Numbered from the stretch's first letter, positions 11,410 through 22,448 are shown. The stretch is DNA of 64,000 nucleotides from Loripinus fragilis (GCA_964019695.1 OZ026525.1:64760253-64824252); one strand, 5' to 3'. Translations and numbers: made by a program. Notes: generated by a model from the sequence alone, not told the origin.

Positions 11410-11690
11410 AATAGAGGATCTTACATGAGTGCTCATGTTTTATTGAATTTTTTAAACGAGTTGAGGAAAAGAGATCAAATGCGAGGCAACGAGTTTAATA
11501 AATTCAATAATACAGGAGCACGAATGTTATATTCTTTTTATCATATGACATTAAAATTACTTTGAAATCATATTTTTGGCGTGAAAACGTTAGCGTGATA
11601 TTTCACGTTTCCCGAAAATCTGTACACCACTAGTGGTTAATCGATTAAAATGCATTGGTTTATTTCACTATCAGAAAATAACACACTTTA
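11410..11690 (+). mobile_element. Foldback element R2, copy 1
   Basis: Shows GGATCTTACATGAGTGCTC, the arm TTTTATTGAATTTTTTAAACG and its mirror GAGTTTAATAAATTCAATAA, then a non-palindromic tail ending near CGATTAAAATGCATTGG. Other copies are at 25365-25660, 53025-53330, 38480-38655 (reversed) and 14905-15440 (reversed, split by a SINE). Confidence 0.8.
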
Positions 11691-11967
11691 TGCTTGCTCA
11701 GTGTAGATCCAGAGAAGCTAATTGTCATAATCAGTGAATGTGTATTTAAAACTCTTAAAATAACACACTATTCGCTTAGGAGCATGAGCATACAGGTAAC
11801 GTGACTCTGAACGTACACACATGGCTATTCAGTGAAGGTAGGAGCCTTGTGTTTGGCTTGCACCTTACCCTTGTCCTCCTGAATATTTTTATGTACTACA
11901 CTCCTCCCTATTTTCTTTACTTTTAACCTGCACCATTCTAGCTGTAAGTATGTATTTACGTATACAA

Positions 11968-12045
11968 GCAGAGTGGAAACAGTGTAGATCCTGGTCAGCT
12001 GGCTTCGTTAAAAGCCAGCTTTTTTTTGGATCTACAGTGGTTTCA
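11968..12045. repeat. Hairpin family R5 copy
   Basis: GAAACAGTGTAGATCC...CAGCTGGCTT pairs with AAGCCAGCT...GGATCTACAGTGGTTTC. Same family as 11251-11318. Confidence 0.75.
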
Positions 12046-12088
12046 AAAAATATTAAATCCGGGTTCAGAAGGACAAGGGTTAATGTAT

Positions 12089-12305
12089 CTCCACACTGGC
12101 GTAGCTCCCATTACGCGCGTGCGTATTAAATATAGTAACATTCAAGGGAGGTCACCTAATATGGTAAATTGATTTTCCATGCCATAAAGAAAAACTCTTA
12201 AACTCTGGGAGCAAATTCTTTCCTTTAAGATAAGTTACCATTATGAAAAGGGACGCAATTGGAGAAGATCACAGCTTGATTTGAAGTAGTCTCCCTTTTA
12301 TGTGT
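12089..12305 (+). repeat. Dispersed repeat R13, copy 1
   Basis: Shares with 21905-22115 (inverted) the blocks GGCGTAGCTCC, GGGAGGTCACCTAAT, GGGAGCAAATTCTTTCC, GGGACGCAATTG and AGTCTCCCTTT. It is a MITE-like relic of about 215 bp. Confidence 0.7.
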
Positions 12306-12394
12306 ATAAAATTTTACAGCGTTCTCCATATATTGTGTCTATGAGCTGGTAAGTGTCTGGTGAAACTGTATTGAAGTTCGTCTGAGTTTTTTGT

Positions 12395-12680
12395 GATCGA
12401 CTGTGCGACAAGTACCATTTCAAAATATTAAGCTAGCTCGAATAAACTATCAAAACACATTCAACTGTAAGCATATACATTATTATATTTATACAATCAC
12501 ACAAGGTGAACAGCCACAAAAAGTGAATATTTTATACAATCACGGAAGCATATACATCTATACAATCCCACAAGGTGAACAGCCACAACAAGTGAATAAT
12601 TTATACAATTAAGGAAGCATATATACATCTATACAATCACACATGGTGAATATGGGTAGGTGTCGGAACGCACAAAGAAT
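12395..12680. repeat. Short local tandem duplication
   Basis: An approximately 66-bp unit (TACAATCACACAAGGTGAACAGCCACAA...GAAGCATATACAT) is repeated two to three times between about 12465 and 12655. The frame at 12403-12612 reads through it by chance. Confidence 0.65.
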
Positions 12681-12854
12681 AATCTACAAATGTTCTTTTA
12701 TGGACATCATATCTACAGTAAAGTCTGGACACAAGTAATACACATAAGTACACCTGCTAAAGAATAATAGTCAATTGTGCACCATGTGCAGAGAGGGTGT
12801 TAATTTTATACTGACCCACACTTCCAACGCAAAAAGTTTCAGGAATGTAATTTA

Positions 12855-14224
12855 CGAGGGTCATTTTTTATGTTCGTAGAATCGGGCTGTATCTATACAA
12901 ATATAGAATTTACGGCACCATAAGTATATATATTTTGAAAGGTCCAGCTTTTGTCTATCAACTGATACAAATTTCACATCATTAGCGCTTATTTCGGTCA
13001 AGATATATAGCTTTGAATAGGGCTAATAAAGGACACTGGTCGAAATCCATGCCATTTTAACCACGCAGCAAGCCGGCAATAAGACGCTGTTAAGTTCCAT
13101 TCGCTATGGTGATATAAGCATTTTTCAAGCCGATTTTTCTTTTGCACCACCAAAATTAATTATTCAAACGCTAATCGTCGACAAGTAAAGCAAAACTATA
13201 AGTTTGTTGTTTGCTATTCTATAACAATTTTTAAACACCCATCAATATACCAAAATAATCACTGTCAAGTGCTAGTTATTATATCTGTTAAAATTATGAT
13301 TATGAACAAATTTTAAAATTTCTTCTGGTTTTGCATAGCACATCGTATACTCAATCATTCGTCAGCACTTATATTGATGTATCGATTTAAGCGTGTAACT
13401 GGCAACTTCCGGTACTGGCATACCCCCATGTTATAAAAAGTGGGTGGGGTAAATCAACCCCGCGTAGAAAACATAATAACAATCAGATCTGCTTAATGTT
13501 CTACTTGCAGTGATTTCAACACCTGTTTATAAGCAAAAAAACAGTTTTAATGTATTTTCTAAATATAGTAACGCTCCATGACGTCATTTATGTACAAAAT
13601 AAGGGATTTTAGCATCCCATAGGCTATTTATTTTGCAGTTCATTTCTAATAAAACAAAAGTATTAACGTTGTTTTTGGATGAAAGTTACCATAACACTTC
13701 CATCTACCATATAAACAAGAAAAAATATAATACTACTTTACAGCTAACATATTAAGCCACATTCAAAAGCCTGTGTCCAACTTCTACTTGTGTCAACATT
13801 TTACAATAAAAGTTTATATGCCTACTGTTCAATTTGCTGAGGTTCCAAACAAATCTTCCATATCCAATAATTGCTGCGCTTTTTCTATTATTGTTTATAT
13901 AATATTGTAGCACGTGGTGTTCTTGATCTGCAGCCAAAGTTTCAGAAGCTGTGCATGGCTATGGACCCATTTTCATGCAATTGTTTCTAACGTTCTGTCA
14001 GAGACTTAGTCCATAAAATGTCACATTTCTACCATATTTCCAGTGTGCGATATATAGGTATGTCTTTGCCTCTTAGAAGGCATTAAAGTAATGTATTTTG
14101 AAATAATTTAAGGTTGCATGTATAGATAAAAGCTCAATCCTTTCAAATATATGCATGATGTGTGCATTTACTTTCGCCGTTTTCATTAAATCTACCTCTC
14201 TACGAACATAAAAAACGTCCCTCG
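12855..14224. mobile_element. Non-autonomous mariner-like element, copy A
   Basis: The 1370-bp element has ends CGAGGGTCATTTTTTATGTT and, inverted, CGAGGGACGTTTTTTATGTT, followed on both sides by CGTAGA. A TA dinucleotide flanks each end (12853-12854 and 14225-14226). The CGAGGG end, the TA target and the ~1.3-kb size are typical of the mariner branch of IS630-Tc1-mariner. I see no transposase frame; the interior is AT-rich and non-coding on both strands. It aligns over nearly its whole length with copy B at 30314-32876 and contains the empty target site (AAAT at 12899-12902) of the MITE in copy B. Confidence 0.85.
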
Positions 14225-14470
14225 TAAATTAATATACGAGGTCTTGCCGAAATCATTGTACCATTCAGGGGTTACGGCAGACATTCACCCAATCAGGCTA
14301 TGATTAAAAGGGAATGATTGACTAGTGAAGTTCTACTTTCATTTTCATACATATTTTTTTTAATTTTTGATAAAATTGCGTTACAATGGATTGAACAATA
14401 TATGTAATATTTAAGGTTCAGTTTGATTTTGCGTTAGAAGAGTGGTTCTGTATAGTTCTGACTGTGGACA

Positions 14471-14775
14471 CACATGCCCGGATCCAAAAAGTTTTGTCAG
14501 AGGGAGTCCAACTTTGACAATATGTTTTTGTTTTGTTTTTAGTTGATGAGTGGGGGGGGGGGGGAGGATCCGAATACCACTATAAGCGGGCCATCATCGG
14601 CCTACAAGCGAAACGCCATTTAAATGACCCAATATTGAATGTAAGCTTGGTAGCTTTGTGATTTTCAGGGGATCCGGACCAGTATTTTAAGGAACCCTAT
14701 ATGCTTGTGATTTACAGGGAGGGGGGTTCCTGACCCCCCCCCCCCCCCCTGGGTCCGCGCATGATACAATACACG
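14471..14775. mobile_element. MITE family R7, copy 1, with G and C homopolymer runs
   Basis: The left end (CATGCCCGGATCCAAAAAG, then TTTTGTCAGAGGG) is mirrored by the right end (CCCCTGGGTCCGCGCATG). It contains a run of about 12 G and a run of about 14 C. A second copy is at 43611-43851 and a fragment at 5702-5735. Confidence 0.75.
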
Positions 14776-14904
14776 CATCAATTCCAATCAAGATATAAGT
14801 GGTAATAAAATAGAAATTAAATCTCATGAGATGGCTCTTTTAAGTGCCCTCAGTGTATTTTGGTAGGAAAAAAGGAGACCATTTTTTATCACCGATGATG
14901 TCAC

Positions 14905-15440
14905 GTCTGGGAGTGAAATAATGTAATGTTTTTTTTTATTTGATTCTGTATGTCCCAGTCAACAATCTTTCAGGTACGTCGGGATGGGTCTTCCTAGTTT
15001 GAACCAGTGCTAAGCTAGTATTAATGTGTCTTGCTCAAAGACACAACGAAGTGACGCCGATGAGGCTCGAACCCGCGGTCCTTCGGTCTTGAGTCAAGCA
15101 CTCTACCACTGAACCACAACGCTACCTAAATAATGCCATGCAATAAAATCGATAAACCACTAGCGGTTTACAGATGTGGTAACGTAATGACGTACATTAT
15201 AACGTTACGAAAAAGCTGGCAAAATCTTGATATTTTACGCTAAAATGCGATTTTTTAGAAATTTTAATGTCATTTGATAAATAGAATCTAACAATCTTGC
15301 TCCTGTATCATTGAATTTATTAAAGTCGTTGCGAAAAAGAGACAAAATGCTCGGCAAACCTCGCATTTGATGTTTTTTACTCAGCTCGTTTAATAAATTC
15401 AATAAAACATAAGCACTCATGTAAGATCCACTATATTTAC
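14905..15440 (-). mobile_element. Foldback element R2, reversed copy, split by a SINE
   Basis: The R2 tail at 14905-14923 (GTCTGGGAGTGAAATAATG) continues at 15128 after the SINE, then runs through AAAATCGATAAACCACTAG to GAGCACTCATGTAAGATCC. The host element allows the SINE insertion to be dated as younger than R2. Confidence 0.8.
14924..15127 (-). mobile_element. tRNA-derived SINE, copy 1 (TSD AAATAATG)
   Basis: On the minus strand the element begins with a tRNA-like head. Its A box is TGGTTCAGTGGTAGAGTGC and its B box GGGTTCGAGCC. A tRNA-unrelated body with AAGACACATTAATACTAGC and CCCGACGTACCTGAAAG follows. Flanking duplications AAATAATG are at 14916-14923 and 15128-15135. Transcription would be by RNA polymerase III from the internal boxes. 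Confidence 0.9.
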
Positions 15441-16340
15441 ATACTGACGCCTTTTTGTTCGAGCCACTGATAACTGAAAGTAAAAACCCCAATCTTGTGG
15501 ACTTAGAGAAAAACAATATTTTCGGTATGTGCAAACACAACAAAAGCTCAAGCCAGCTTTGCATCTTCTGTTTAGAGCTGCCTAGCCCAAAGACGTAGCT
15601 TATATTATATATAAACGTATGGCCACTTATGATTGTTTGATATGCCAAAGATAGAAATAACATTTAATGTTTCAACACATTTCACAGGGTAGAAACAGCT
15701 AAGCAAATCCTTTCTCGAAATCATTCCCTCGAAAATTGAAAGAATTTGCTCCTTTGCGAGTTAAAATATTGCCATTTGTCTTGTCAATAATTGTATGATT
15801 TTATATCTTGCTTATATGCTGATAATACAACAAACAAGAATGAGTTTCCAAATATTGCGACTGTGACAAATGTCGAACCATGCAACTACCAGGAAAGCAA
15901 ATGGGTAGTTCATGAAGTCAATTTTAAATTATAGCTATCATGAAAATATAAACAGTTTGTGGTATAGTGACTGATTGGCAGTTTGAGATGTTTAAAAGAG
16001 GCAAAGCGACTTGGTAAGTGTAAACTTTAAAATAGATAATATTAAACTGGCTATGTTATGGTTTTTACAGCTTATATGGAGACGTGGCTTCGGAATATAT
16101 TGCTAAAGGGGTAGTTGTATGGTTGTAAGTACGTTATCCATCAGAAGAACGGACTTTTCTGTATTGGAAAAACTTAATGGGTTACAGGTTTGAATTTAAA
16201 ATTTGTTTTAAATCAGTTTTTCTTTCACTGATGCAGCCTGTTTAATGACAAGATGTACAATACATTGCATGACTGAGCTACAAATTATGTGAAAGTATTG
16301 CACTGTTAGATATTTTGGCTAGTATTTGTTGAATCAAAGA
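15441..16340. other. Intergenic DNA, nothing recognised
   Basis: The minus-strand frame at 15235-15663 is largely inside repeat R2 and is not a gene. No conserved motif was found in the remainder. Confidence 0.5.
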
Positions 16341-16347
16341 CCAGACT

Positions 16348-16460
16348 TCGAGGTTACAAAACTTTATTCCATGCTAAACTCAACTGAGCATGAAATTTCA
16401 ACTGCTCATAAAGACTAAAATGCTGAAGCTCCCTTTTCTTGCCCATGTCCAGCTAATTGG
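16348..16460 (+). mobile_element. MITE family R1, truncated copy
   Basis: Carries only the left half of R1: CGAGGTTACAAAACTTT, GCTAAACTCAACTGAGCATG, CAACTGCTCATAAAGACTAA. The central palindrome and right end are missing. It lies about 115 bp before a complete copy. Confidence 0.7.
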
Positions 16461-16574
16461 CGAATGCAATTTATCAGGGTGGGGAATCACATGTTTTTGT
16501 TTCAATACACTGCAAAGGATAAAATGGACCACTCATGTTTTTTTTTTCATAATAGCGAAGAGCTATTTTCTCTT

Positions 16575-16830
16575 TGTTCAGGCCCTGAGGTCACAAAACT
16601 TTTTTCATGCTCAAATCAACTGAGCACAGAATTTCAACTGCTCATACAAACTAAAATACCGATAAATGAAGAAGTATCTTTCTCCAACAAGTCTCTCAGA
16701 TGTAAATTAATCATGCTAATAAATGTTAAAATGCCAACTATTGTTGGCATTTTAACATTTATGAGCAGGATAAATTTCATGCTGAGCTGAGTTGAGCGTG
16801 GAAAAAGTTTTATAACCTCGGGGCCTGGTA
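16575..16830. mobile_element. MITE family R1, complete copy
   Basis: Terminal inverted repeats GGCCCTGAGGTCACAAAAC / GTTTTATAACCTCGGGGCC, subterminal CTCAACTGAGC and mirror, and the central palindrome GTTAAAATGCCAACTATTGT. About 255 bp, no coding capacity. Confidence 0.88.
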
Positions 16831-18445
16831 ATCCTTCCCATTTGTTCATGTACCACATCTCAGCTTACATTTGTCTGGAGCTAATGATTCCATATTATTT
16901 TCATAAAAAATTATACTTTGGGCAACACTCTGTCACAAAATTTGAAGTGAAGAATACCAGGGTACACGTCACGAACACACTCGCTGTATATTTTGTGACA
17001 TAGTGTTTGCTTTTTAGATTCAATATCGTACCTAAGATCAGAAAAATAAGGCTGCCAAATACGACTGCCAAAAGAGAGAGTAATGCTGTTTACTCATGGA
17101 AAGAAACTAACCGTCTGTGCAATGTATCAACACAAAAACACTTGTTTCTCCATCCTGTTTATATCTTAATACACTTAATATATGCGTAAATTTACAACAT
17201 TATAAATAACACCTACAGTAATAAATACTCATTTACAATATTCAAATATTATAACTTAAGTGATAATATCACAATGCAATCTGAAGTTTTCATTTAAATA
17301 ACATCAAAATGTTTCATTTAAATAACATCAAAATGCAAATCAACCTAGCAGCTGGTTTTGATATTGGTAGCCACAACACATACTGCATTCACTGTTAGAG
17401 TAATATGATACAAAAATAAACAGCATAATAATATATTCATAAAGAGATACACGCATTTATCAAAAATTGATTACAGGGCCCAAAATTACAACGCTTGCTT
17501 AAAAGTAAAAGACAGCTTAAGTTAATAATTGATATTTCAACATGTTAAATAAATGTTTAATAAATTGCCAGGATCAAAGCAGTACTTATGGTCAAAGATA
17601 TCATTGTGATCTACAAAAGAAGTGAAACTATTTTGATCATAATAAGTTTTTGCATTCTAAAACTCCGATTCTTAACTTAATTAAGTCTTCTTTAACTTTA
17701 AGGAGGCATTGTAATTTTGGGCTCTGGTTTATCTTAGCTTCAATTAATATAAGTTTCAATATTAGCATGACATTGTTTTGTCAAAATGTCTTTTAAAAGT
17801 ATAACCAGTGCTGGGGGACATGACATGAGAGCTGATGCCCTTTCTATTAACTCTAATTAACAGACTCAGTGAAACAAAGTCGATTATTTTCAATTTTTGT
17901 AGGTTCGCTCATTTTTTGGAAAGATCCGTTTTTAATGATTATCTATTTGTGCAAGTACATGTGCATTTAACACAATTACCCTCTCTGTACTTGTTTGCAT
18001 GGTGTTTTGCTGTAGATTATTCTTCGTTAGATTATCTGCGTTGATAAGTGTATCAGGCATTGTACTATAGTATTGCTTTGATAAGTATATCAAGCATTGT
18101 ATTATAGTACTGGATGCTACATTGGCTAAACATAAATATATAAACTGCTTGGTAAGCGAGTTGCCTATTTGGGTGAATATATGTACTTTAAACACCCACA
18201 TTCTAAAGCTTGAATGGGCAAAACTAGGTGCTTATAGGATGAAAGGCTAACATCATGTAGCAGTTCATTGGACACATCACTGTTCGAGATATATGAGTGA
18301 TTTTTATGTCCATATATGGACCAGTGCACGAGGTTTTGGTACTTATTGCGCGTGCGCAAATGTCTCTAATAAATGCCCATACTTACATATCCAGCAGAGC
18401 TAGAGGTCTCAATTTTTTGTCCTGAGTCTTTATCTACATCTCTAC
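16831..18445. other. Intergenic DNA, no gene recognised
   Basis: Small ORFs here have no recognisable features. At 17830-17930 a block beginning GCCCTTTCTATTAACTCT resembles one at 22180-22280, so it is a dispersed repeat scrap. A ~60-bp local duplication (GATAAGT...TCAGGCATTGTACTATAGTA) lies at about 18040-18110. Confidence 0.5.
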
Positions 18446-18449
18446 TCCA

Positions 18450-18520
18450 TGTATGCGAGCAGCCAAGGCTCTGGTGAGTCTGTGCTTATGCACAGACTCA
18501 CCTGAGCCTACGCTGCTCGC
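18450..18520. repeat. Hairpin downstream of the CaaX-protein gene
   Basis: GCGAGCAGCCAAGGCTCTGG... pairs with ...CTGAGCCTACGCTGCTCGC around GTGAGTCTGTGC/GCACAGACTCAC. It is about 65 bp beyond the stop codon of the minus-strand gene and would fold in its 3' UTR RNA. It is probably a hairpin MITE rather than a dedicated terminator. Confidence 0.7.
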
Positions 18521-18584
18521 CACTGCGATAAGTATCAAAATCTCGCACACTAGTCCATATGATTATTTCGTGAGAAAAACTAGA

Positions 18585-19939
18585 CTATGAGATAACACAA
18601 TTCTCAGCAGCTCTGTCAGCATCATCAGTAGTATTGTCTTTATCAACAGTTTCTCCAGTATCTACCGACGATTCCACTTCTGAGCCAGGGGTCTTAGCCT
18701 CTTCTGTATTTTCTGAATCTGAAGCTAAACTTTCCTTTCCTGACTGATACTCGCTATCTGGTGAAGAATCATCTGGGCTGTTAGAACCAATAGTTTTAGC
18801 TGGTATTTCATGCATATCCTTTTCTAGGGATTTAGGTCGTGTAATATTTGCGTTAATATTAATGTTTTCTGATCCGTCATGTAAAATCATACCATCTCTG
18901 TCAACATACTCTGGCCGTGCAGATTTCATATGCATTTCAATGGATTTATCAAGTACTTTCATTGAATCTCTGTCTGCGGACTTAGGTCTCTCAGAAAGTA
19001 AACGAGGTTCAACAGACTTACTAATTCTATTCATTGCATCTCTGTCTACAGATTTAGGCCTCTCAGAAGTTAAATGAGGTTCAACAGACTTGCCAATTCT
19101 ACTAATTGTATCTCTGTCTACAGATTTAGGCCTCTCAGAATTCAAACGTGGTTCAACGGACTTGCCAATTCTATTCATTGCATCTCTGTCTACAGATTTA
19201 GGCCTCTCAGAATTCAAGCGCGGTTCAACAGACTTGCAAATTCTATTTATTATATCTCTATCTACAGATTTAGGCCTCGTATAATTCACTCGCTTATCTA
19301 TGGATTTGTCTTGCATTTTTAATGTATCTCGGTCTACAGATTTAGGTCTCCCGGAACATGCTTGTTGATTTAAAGATGTGTCATGCATTGTACCTCTTTC
19401 TACAGATGTAGGCCTTGCAAGAGTCATATGCCCTTCAATATCAACAGATTTATCATGTACTTTTATTTTATCTCTGACAATAGGCTTTGGACTGGCAGCC
19501 ACTATTTGTTTTTCGATACTTTTTGCTCTTTGTATACCATTGTCTTGATTTGTCTTATCCACATCAGTTCCCAGTTTGAGTGCACTATTTACACCATCTT
19601 TCTTCAAGGTATCTTTAACGGTCTTCTCAACTTCCTTTTTATAATTACCACTCCCATATGTATTACCTCCAGAAAAACATTTGTCTAACCCTGGCACATA
19701 AATGGCTTCATCCTCAGATGCCCTTTTCAGTTTATTTACAGTAGATGCTGCGACGATTTCATCAACAATCGCTGTGGCTTCCTTCTGTGTTAAACCTTTG
19801 TTTATAAGATCAGCGACTGAAGGTTTAGAATCAAATGGAGACTTGTCTAGAACACCATCATAATAACCACTGTCTCTAAAAGCAGTTTCTATTTGAACAG
19901 GAAAGAATTCTGGGTCATCACCAAATGGGTTTTCTGGCT
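18585..19939 (-). CDS. CaaX-box protein with RPKSVDRD repeats, terminal exon
   Basis: The exon starts after acceptor TTATCTTACAG (AG at 19940-19941) in phase 1 and ends at the stop at 18585-18587, giving about 450 residues. The frame is also open to an ATG at 19997, but the splice to 23237 is favoured because the phases match. The exon opens with ENPFGDDPEFF, an NPF motif of the kind bound by EH domains. A short helical stretch (LTQKEATAIVDEIV) follows, then about nine copies of a 24-residue repeat whose halves are RPKSVDRD and KSVEPRL; four copies are near-perfect at 18990-19277. Next come an acidic Ser/Asp/Glu tail and CVIS at the very end. CVIS fits the CaaX rule (Cys, two aliphatics, Ser), predicting farnesylation and membrane attachment. 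RPKS is also an R-x-x-S basophilic-kinase pattern. The protein appears disordered. EHBP1 shares NPF motifs and a CaaX box, but I see no CH or bMERB domain, so I do not name the gene. Confidence 0.85.
18813..19418 (-). repeat. 72-bp coding minisatellite inside the CaaX-protein exon
   Basis: In-frame 72-bp units encode the 24-residue repeat. Four central units (18990-19277) are nearly identical, while outer ones diverge. The antisense strand is also open across parts of the array; I regard that as a by-product of repetition. Confidence 0.9.
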
Positions 19940-20065
19940 CTGTAAGATAAGAAGAACACAGGTCTGGCTGAAATGGCCACAAGACACAATTGACCATTTA
20001 CAAATTATCAAAATGCCGAATCCATCCCTCCAGAATCAGCAAGTTGGCTATGACTGACATTAATT

Positions 20066-20311
20066 GAGCCGCAACACGTGATTTCCAACAATTAATGTGG
20101 CATTTTGACAAGTGTAGACTCGTACGAGCTTGTGCAGCCTCCTTTTAAACTTAGAAACTCCAAATGCTGTTCGGTCAGTAGCTTAACACTCATCGAATAT
20201 TCAAGCGACTTGCAAAGACTCTGATCAGACTGCGCGTATGCGCAGGCTGATCTGAGGCTTTATGGTCGCACATACCACATTGTCGGAAATCTCATGTCGA
20301 TGTCGCGGCTC
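20066..20311. mobile_element. MITE family R3, copy 2 (TSD AATT)
   Basis: GAGCCGCAACACGTGATTTCC at the left (inverted GGAAATCTCATGTCGATGTC..GGCTC at the right), with AATT at 20062-20065 and 20312-20315. 246 bp. It lies within the intron of the minus-strand CaaX gene, about 125 bp upstream of the terminal exon. Confidence 0.88.
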
Positions 20312-20544
20312 AATTTTCTACAACCAATTTCATGAAGTATTCCAGTTCATAAGGGCTCAATCAGCAAAGTCCGGATGCAGAGGGTTTATCAGAATCCTAA
20401 TGGGGTGCATATTCTTTCTTTCTTGAATACTCCAATGATCAGTTTAATCTATGCATTGCCAGTTTATATAGTTTGTGTAGCACTTGTGTGACTTACCAAA
20501 TAAATAAAAAGCTTAACTTTACAAATGTCTAAAGACGTTAAATT

Positions 20545-20775
20545 AACCATTGCGAGACTTTGTGGATCTTTTATGTTTTTGTTCTGTCTTATGTTTGCTA
20601 TGTCTTTGTGCGCGTCTGTTTATATGTGCTTTGTGGTCACCTGCTGGGAAAGGGCTGACCTCTTGGCTCTCGTTTGTGGTGTCTAACTGTGAGTTTGTAA
20701 CTTTCCAATTGATATCCTTGGTCGGGTGTGGTACTTGATTGTATCGACTCCTGATCTTTGCACCCTTACTTACTT
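20545..20775 (+). repeat. Dispersed repeat R11, copy 2
   Basis: Inverted relative to 3013-3232. Landmarks are GTGGATCTTTTATG, GTGGTCACCTGCT, GGTGTGGTACTT and CTCCTGATCTTTGC. The 62-codon frame at 20550-20738 is part of the repeat, not a gene. Confidence 0.7.
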
Positions 20776-20835
20776 TTACACATATAAAAAGAAAAGGTTA
20801 TTATAGATGATTTTGTTTGTTACAGTGCTATCCAT

Positions 20836-20845
20836 TCTCGCGAGA
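20836..20845. promoter_or_regulatory. TCTCGCGAGA palindrome in a promoter-like segment
   Basis: This exact 10-bp palindrome is a known core element of animal CpG-rich promoters, bound by BANP or Kaiso-class factors. It starts 243 bp upstream of an ATGGCGGC context at 21079. The stretch from 20836 to about 21140 is richer in CpG than its surroundings. Confidence 0.5.
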
Positions 20846-21078
20846 CCTGACGATACCTCATCTAGATCTCTCGCATTTCGCCCTTTGCATCATGGGTAAC
20901 TAGCGATATTTGGCTAGTCCCGTTCAATTCTCGCACTGCTGTAGTGACAGAATTTATTGTTAAGAATAGCAATAAGTTAAATTTTTGACAGTTTATCATT
21001 TCTCTTTTAGTCAATATTTTCTGGATGTAAAGCCCAGAGTCATGCAAGCAGTGATCGCTTAATTTATTTTTAATAAAA

Positions 21079-21120
21079 ATGGCGGCTCAATCCCAGTGTG
21101 CACCGAGCGAAAGGCGACAG
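21079..21120 (+). CDS. Possible first coding exon (14 codons) of an unidentified plus-strand transcript
   Basis: AAAATGGCGGC gives an ATG in good context that also fits the YY1 motif often found at animal start codons. It opens a 14-codon frame (MAAQSQCAPSERRQ) ending exactly at CAG|GTTTGT, a plausible splice donor, in phase 0. I could not find a convincing downstream exon. The region lies in an intron of the minus-strand CaaX gene, so this could be a nested gene start, a retrotransposed promoter fragment or chance. Confidence 0.3.
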
Positions 21121-21159
21121 GTTTGTTCGTGCTAGCGAGCTTCCTGTGCGACAATGCAG

Positions 21160-21250
21160 TGCTATCGCAATAGTAGTCTAGTACCCGGCGTCTCTTTGTG
21201 TGAAGACAGAGTCGGAGAGGCAGGGTACCAGACTATCGCAATAGTAGTAT
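21160..21250. repeat. Foldback with direct CTATCGCAATAGTAG repeats
   Basis: CTATCGCAATAGTAG occurs at 21161 and again near 21233. Between them, TAGTCTAGTACCC pairs with GGGTACCAGACTA. It appears to be a small local foldback or duplication just after the promoter-like segment. Confidence 0.6.
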
Positions 21251-21904
21251 TTGTGCCATGTGGAGTCGGTAAAACATCTTCCCAAACATATACTCAACGT
21301 CAGTGGAAAGTTACGAGTAAATCACTTACACTTAACTTACTACAATGGATACTTCAACACACAATTTTATGGCATAGAGTCCCATGCATCACCACTATGG
21401 AAAACGGTATCCATCACACCCAATGCATTATAATCATTCCTTGACGGATTCCTGTAGTTTCCATTGCATTGTATAAGAAAATGCAAAGTTTCGGTACTAC
21501 CCAAAAGTTTGATCCTCATTTTTCGCGTTTAATTGGATAACCTAAACCATTTTTGTGACGTTTTCAATGAAAATGTCTAGGGCATGTTCTGGCATGTTGT
21601 CATCTGAAAATGATGATTTCAAGTTCTTAAAAACTGAGAAAAAAACATAAAATGCACGTGCATCACGAGCACCGTAATTCAAGGCTCGTGTAACTGTTTT
21701 ATCTCTCCCAACCAACTTGTCGTTGACAAGAAACATGAACGTAACAGAAGCCAAAGAGCTGTATTATGTATTTTACGAAATATCGAAATTTCGATACGGG
21801 TAACTTTTCACTGACACTGAGTTATATGTACATGTAGTAACTGTATATCTATGTACTGGACAATTCTGGACATGAGCAATTTCAGCCAGATCGCTGAAAG
21901 AGTT

Positions 21905-22115
21905 ACGCATATCAAAGGGAGACTACTGAATCAAGCAGTGATTCTTTTCAATTGCGTCCCTTTGCAAAATGGGAACTTCTCTTAAAGGAAAGAATTTGCT
22001 CCCAGAGGTCCTTATGATATGGAAAATCACTTTCACCACATTAGGTGACCTCCATTGAATGGGACTATTTTTTTTATTATGCACGTGCGTAGCTGCGGGG
22101 AGCTACGCCATTGCT
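21905..22115 (-). repeat. Dispersed repeat R13, copy 2
   Basis: Inverted relative to 12089-12305, sharing AAAGGGAGACTAC, CAATTGCGTCCC, GGAAAGAATTTGCTCCC, ATTAGGTGACCTCC and GGAGCTACGCC. Confidence 0.7.
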
Positions 22116-22448
22116 GGAAGAATTGCACTGTTGATATTTTTCATAATCGGGTTGGGTTCTAGAATACTGCTTAATTGATAGGGGGTTAGAGTTGCATTTT
22201 CTATTAACTCTTACGAACAGACTAAATGAAAAATCGAGCATGCTATTTCTCAAATGTTGTAGGGTATCTCTATTTCGAAAGAATCCGTTTTCCAAATGGG
22301 ATTCATGGTGAGAAACCCCAACTTTGTTAAGGGGCGCAGACTGATCAGCACCTTTGTTATTTCCTCTTTGGATAGCGCCACGGTTAAATATGTAACACGC
22401 AGAATGACAATATTCTAGCTAGTCTCGGTAACTGATCAAGCTAGATTG

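Noticed and set aside
12855..14224. Possible mariner transposase inside the mariner-like element
   Set aside because: Size fits, but no DD(34)D-like or helix-turn-helix coding was seen in any frame of either copy.
15235..15663. 142-codon minus-strand ORF
   Set aside because: Mostly inside the reversed R2 foldback element.
19074..19322. Plus-strand ORFs opposite the CaaX-protein repeats
   Set aside because: Antisense shadow of the 72-bp coding repeat; the minus strand has the splice sites, composition and CaaX end.
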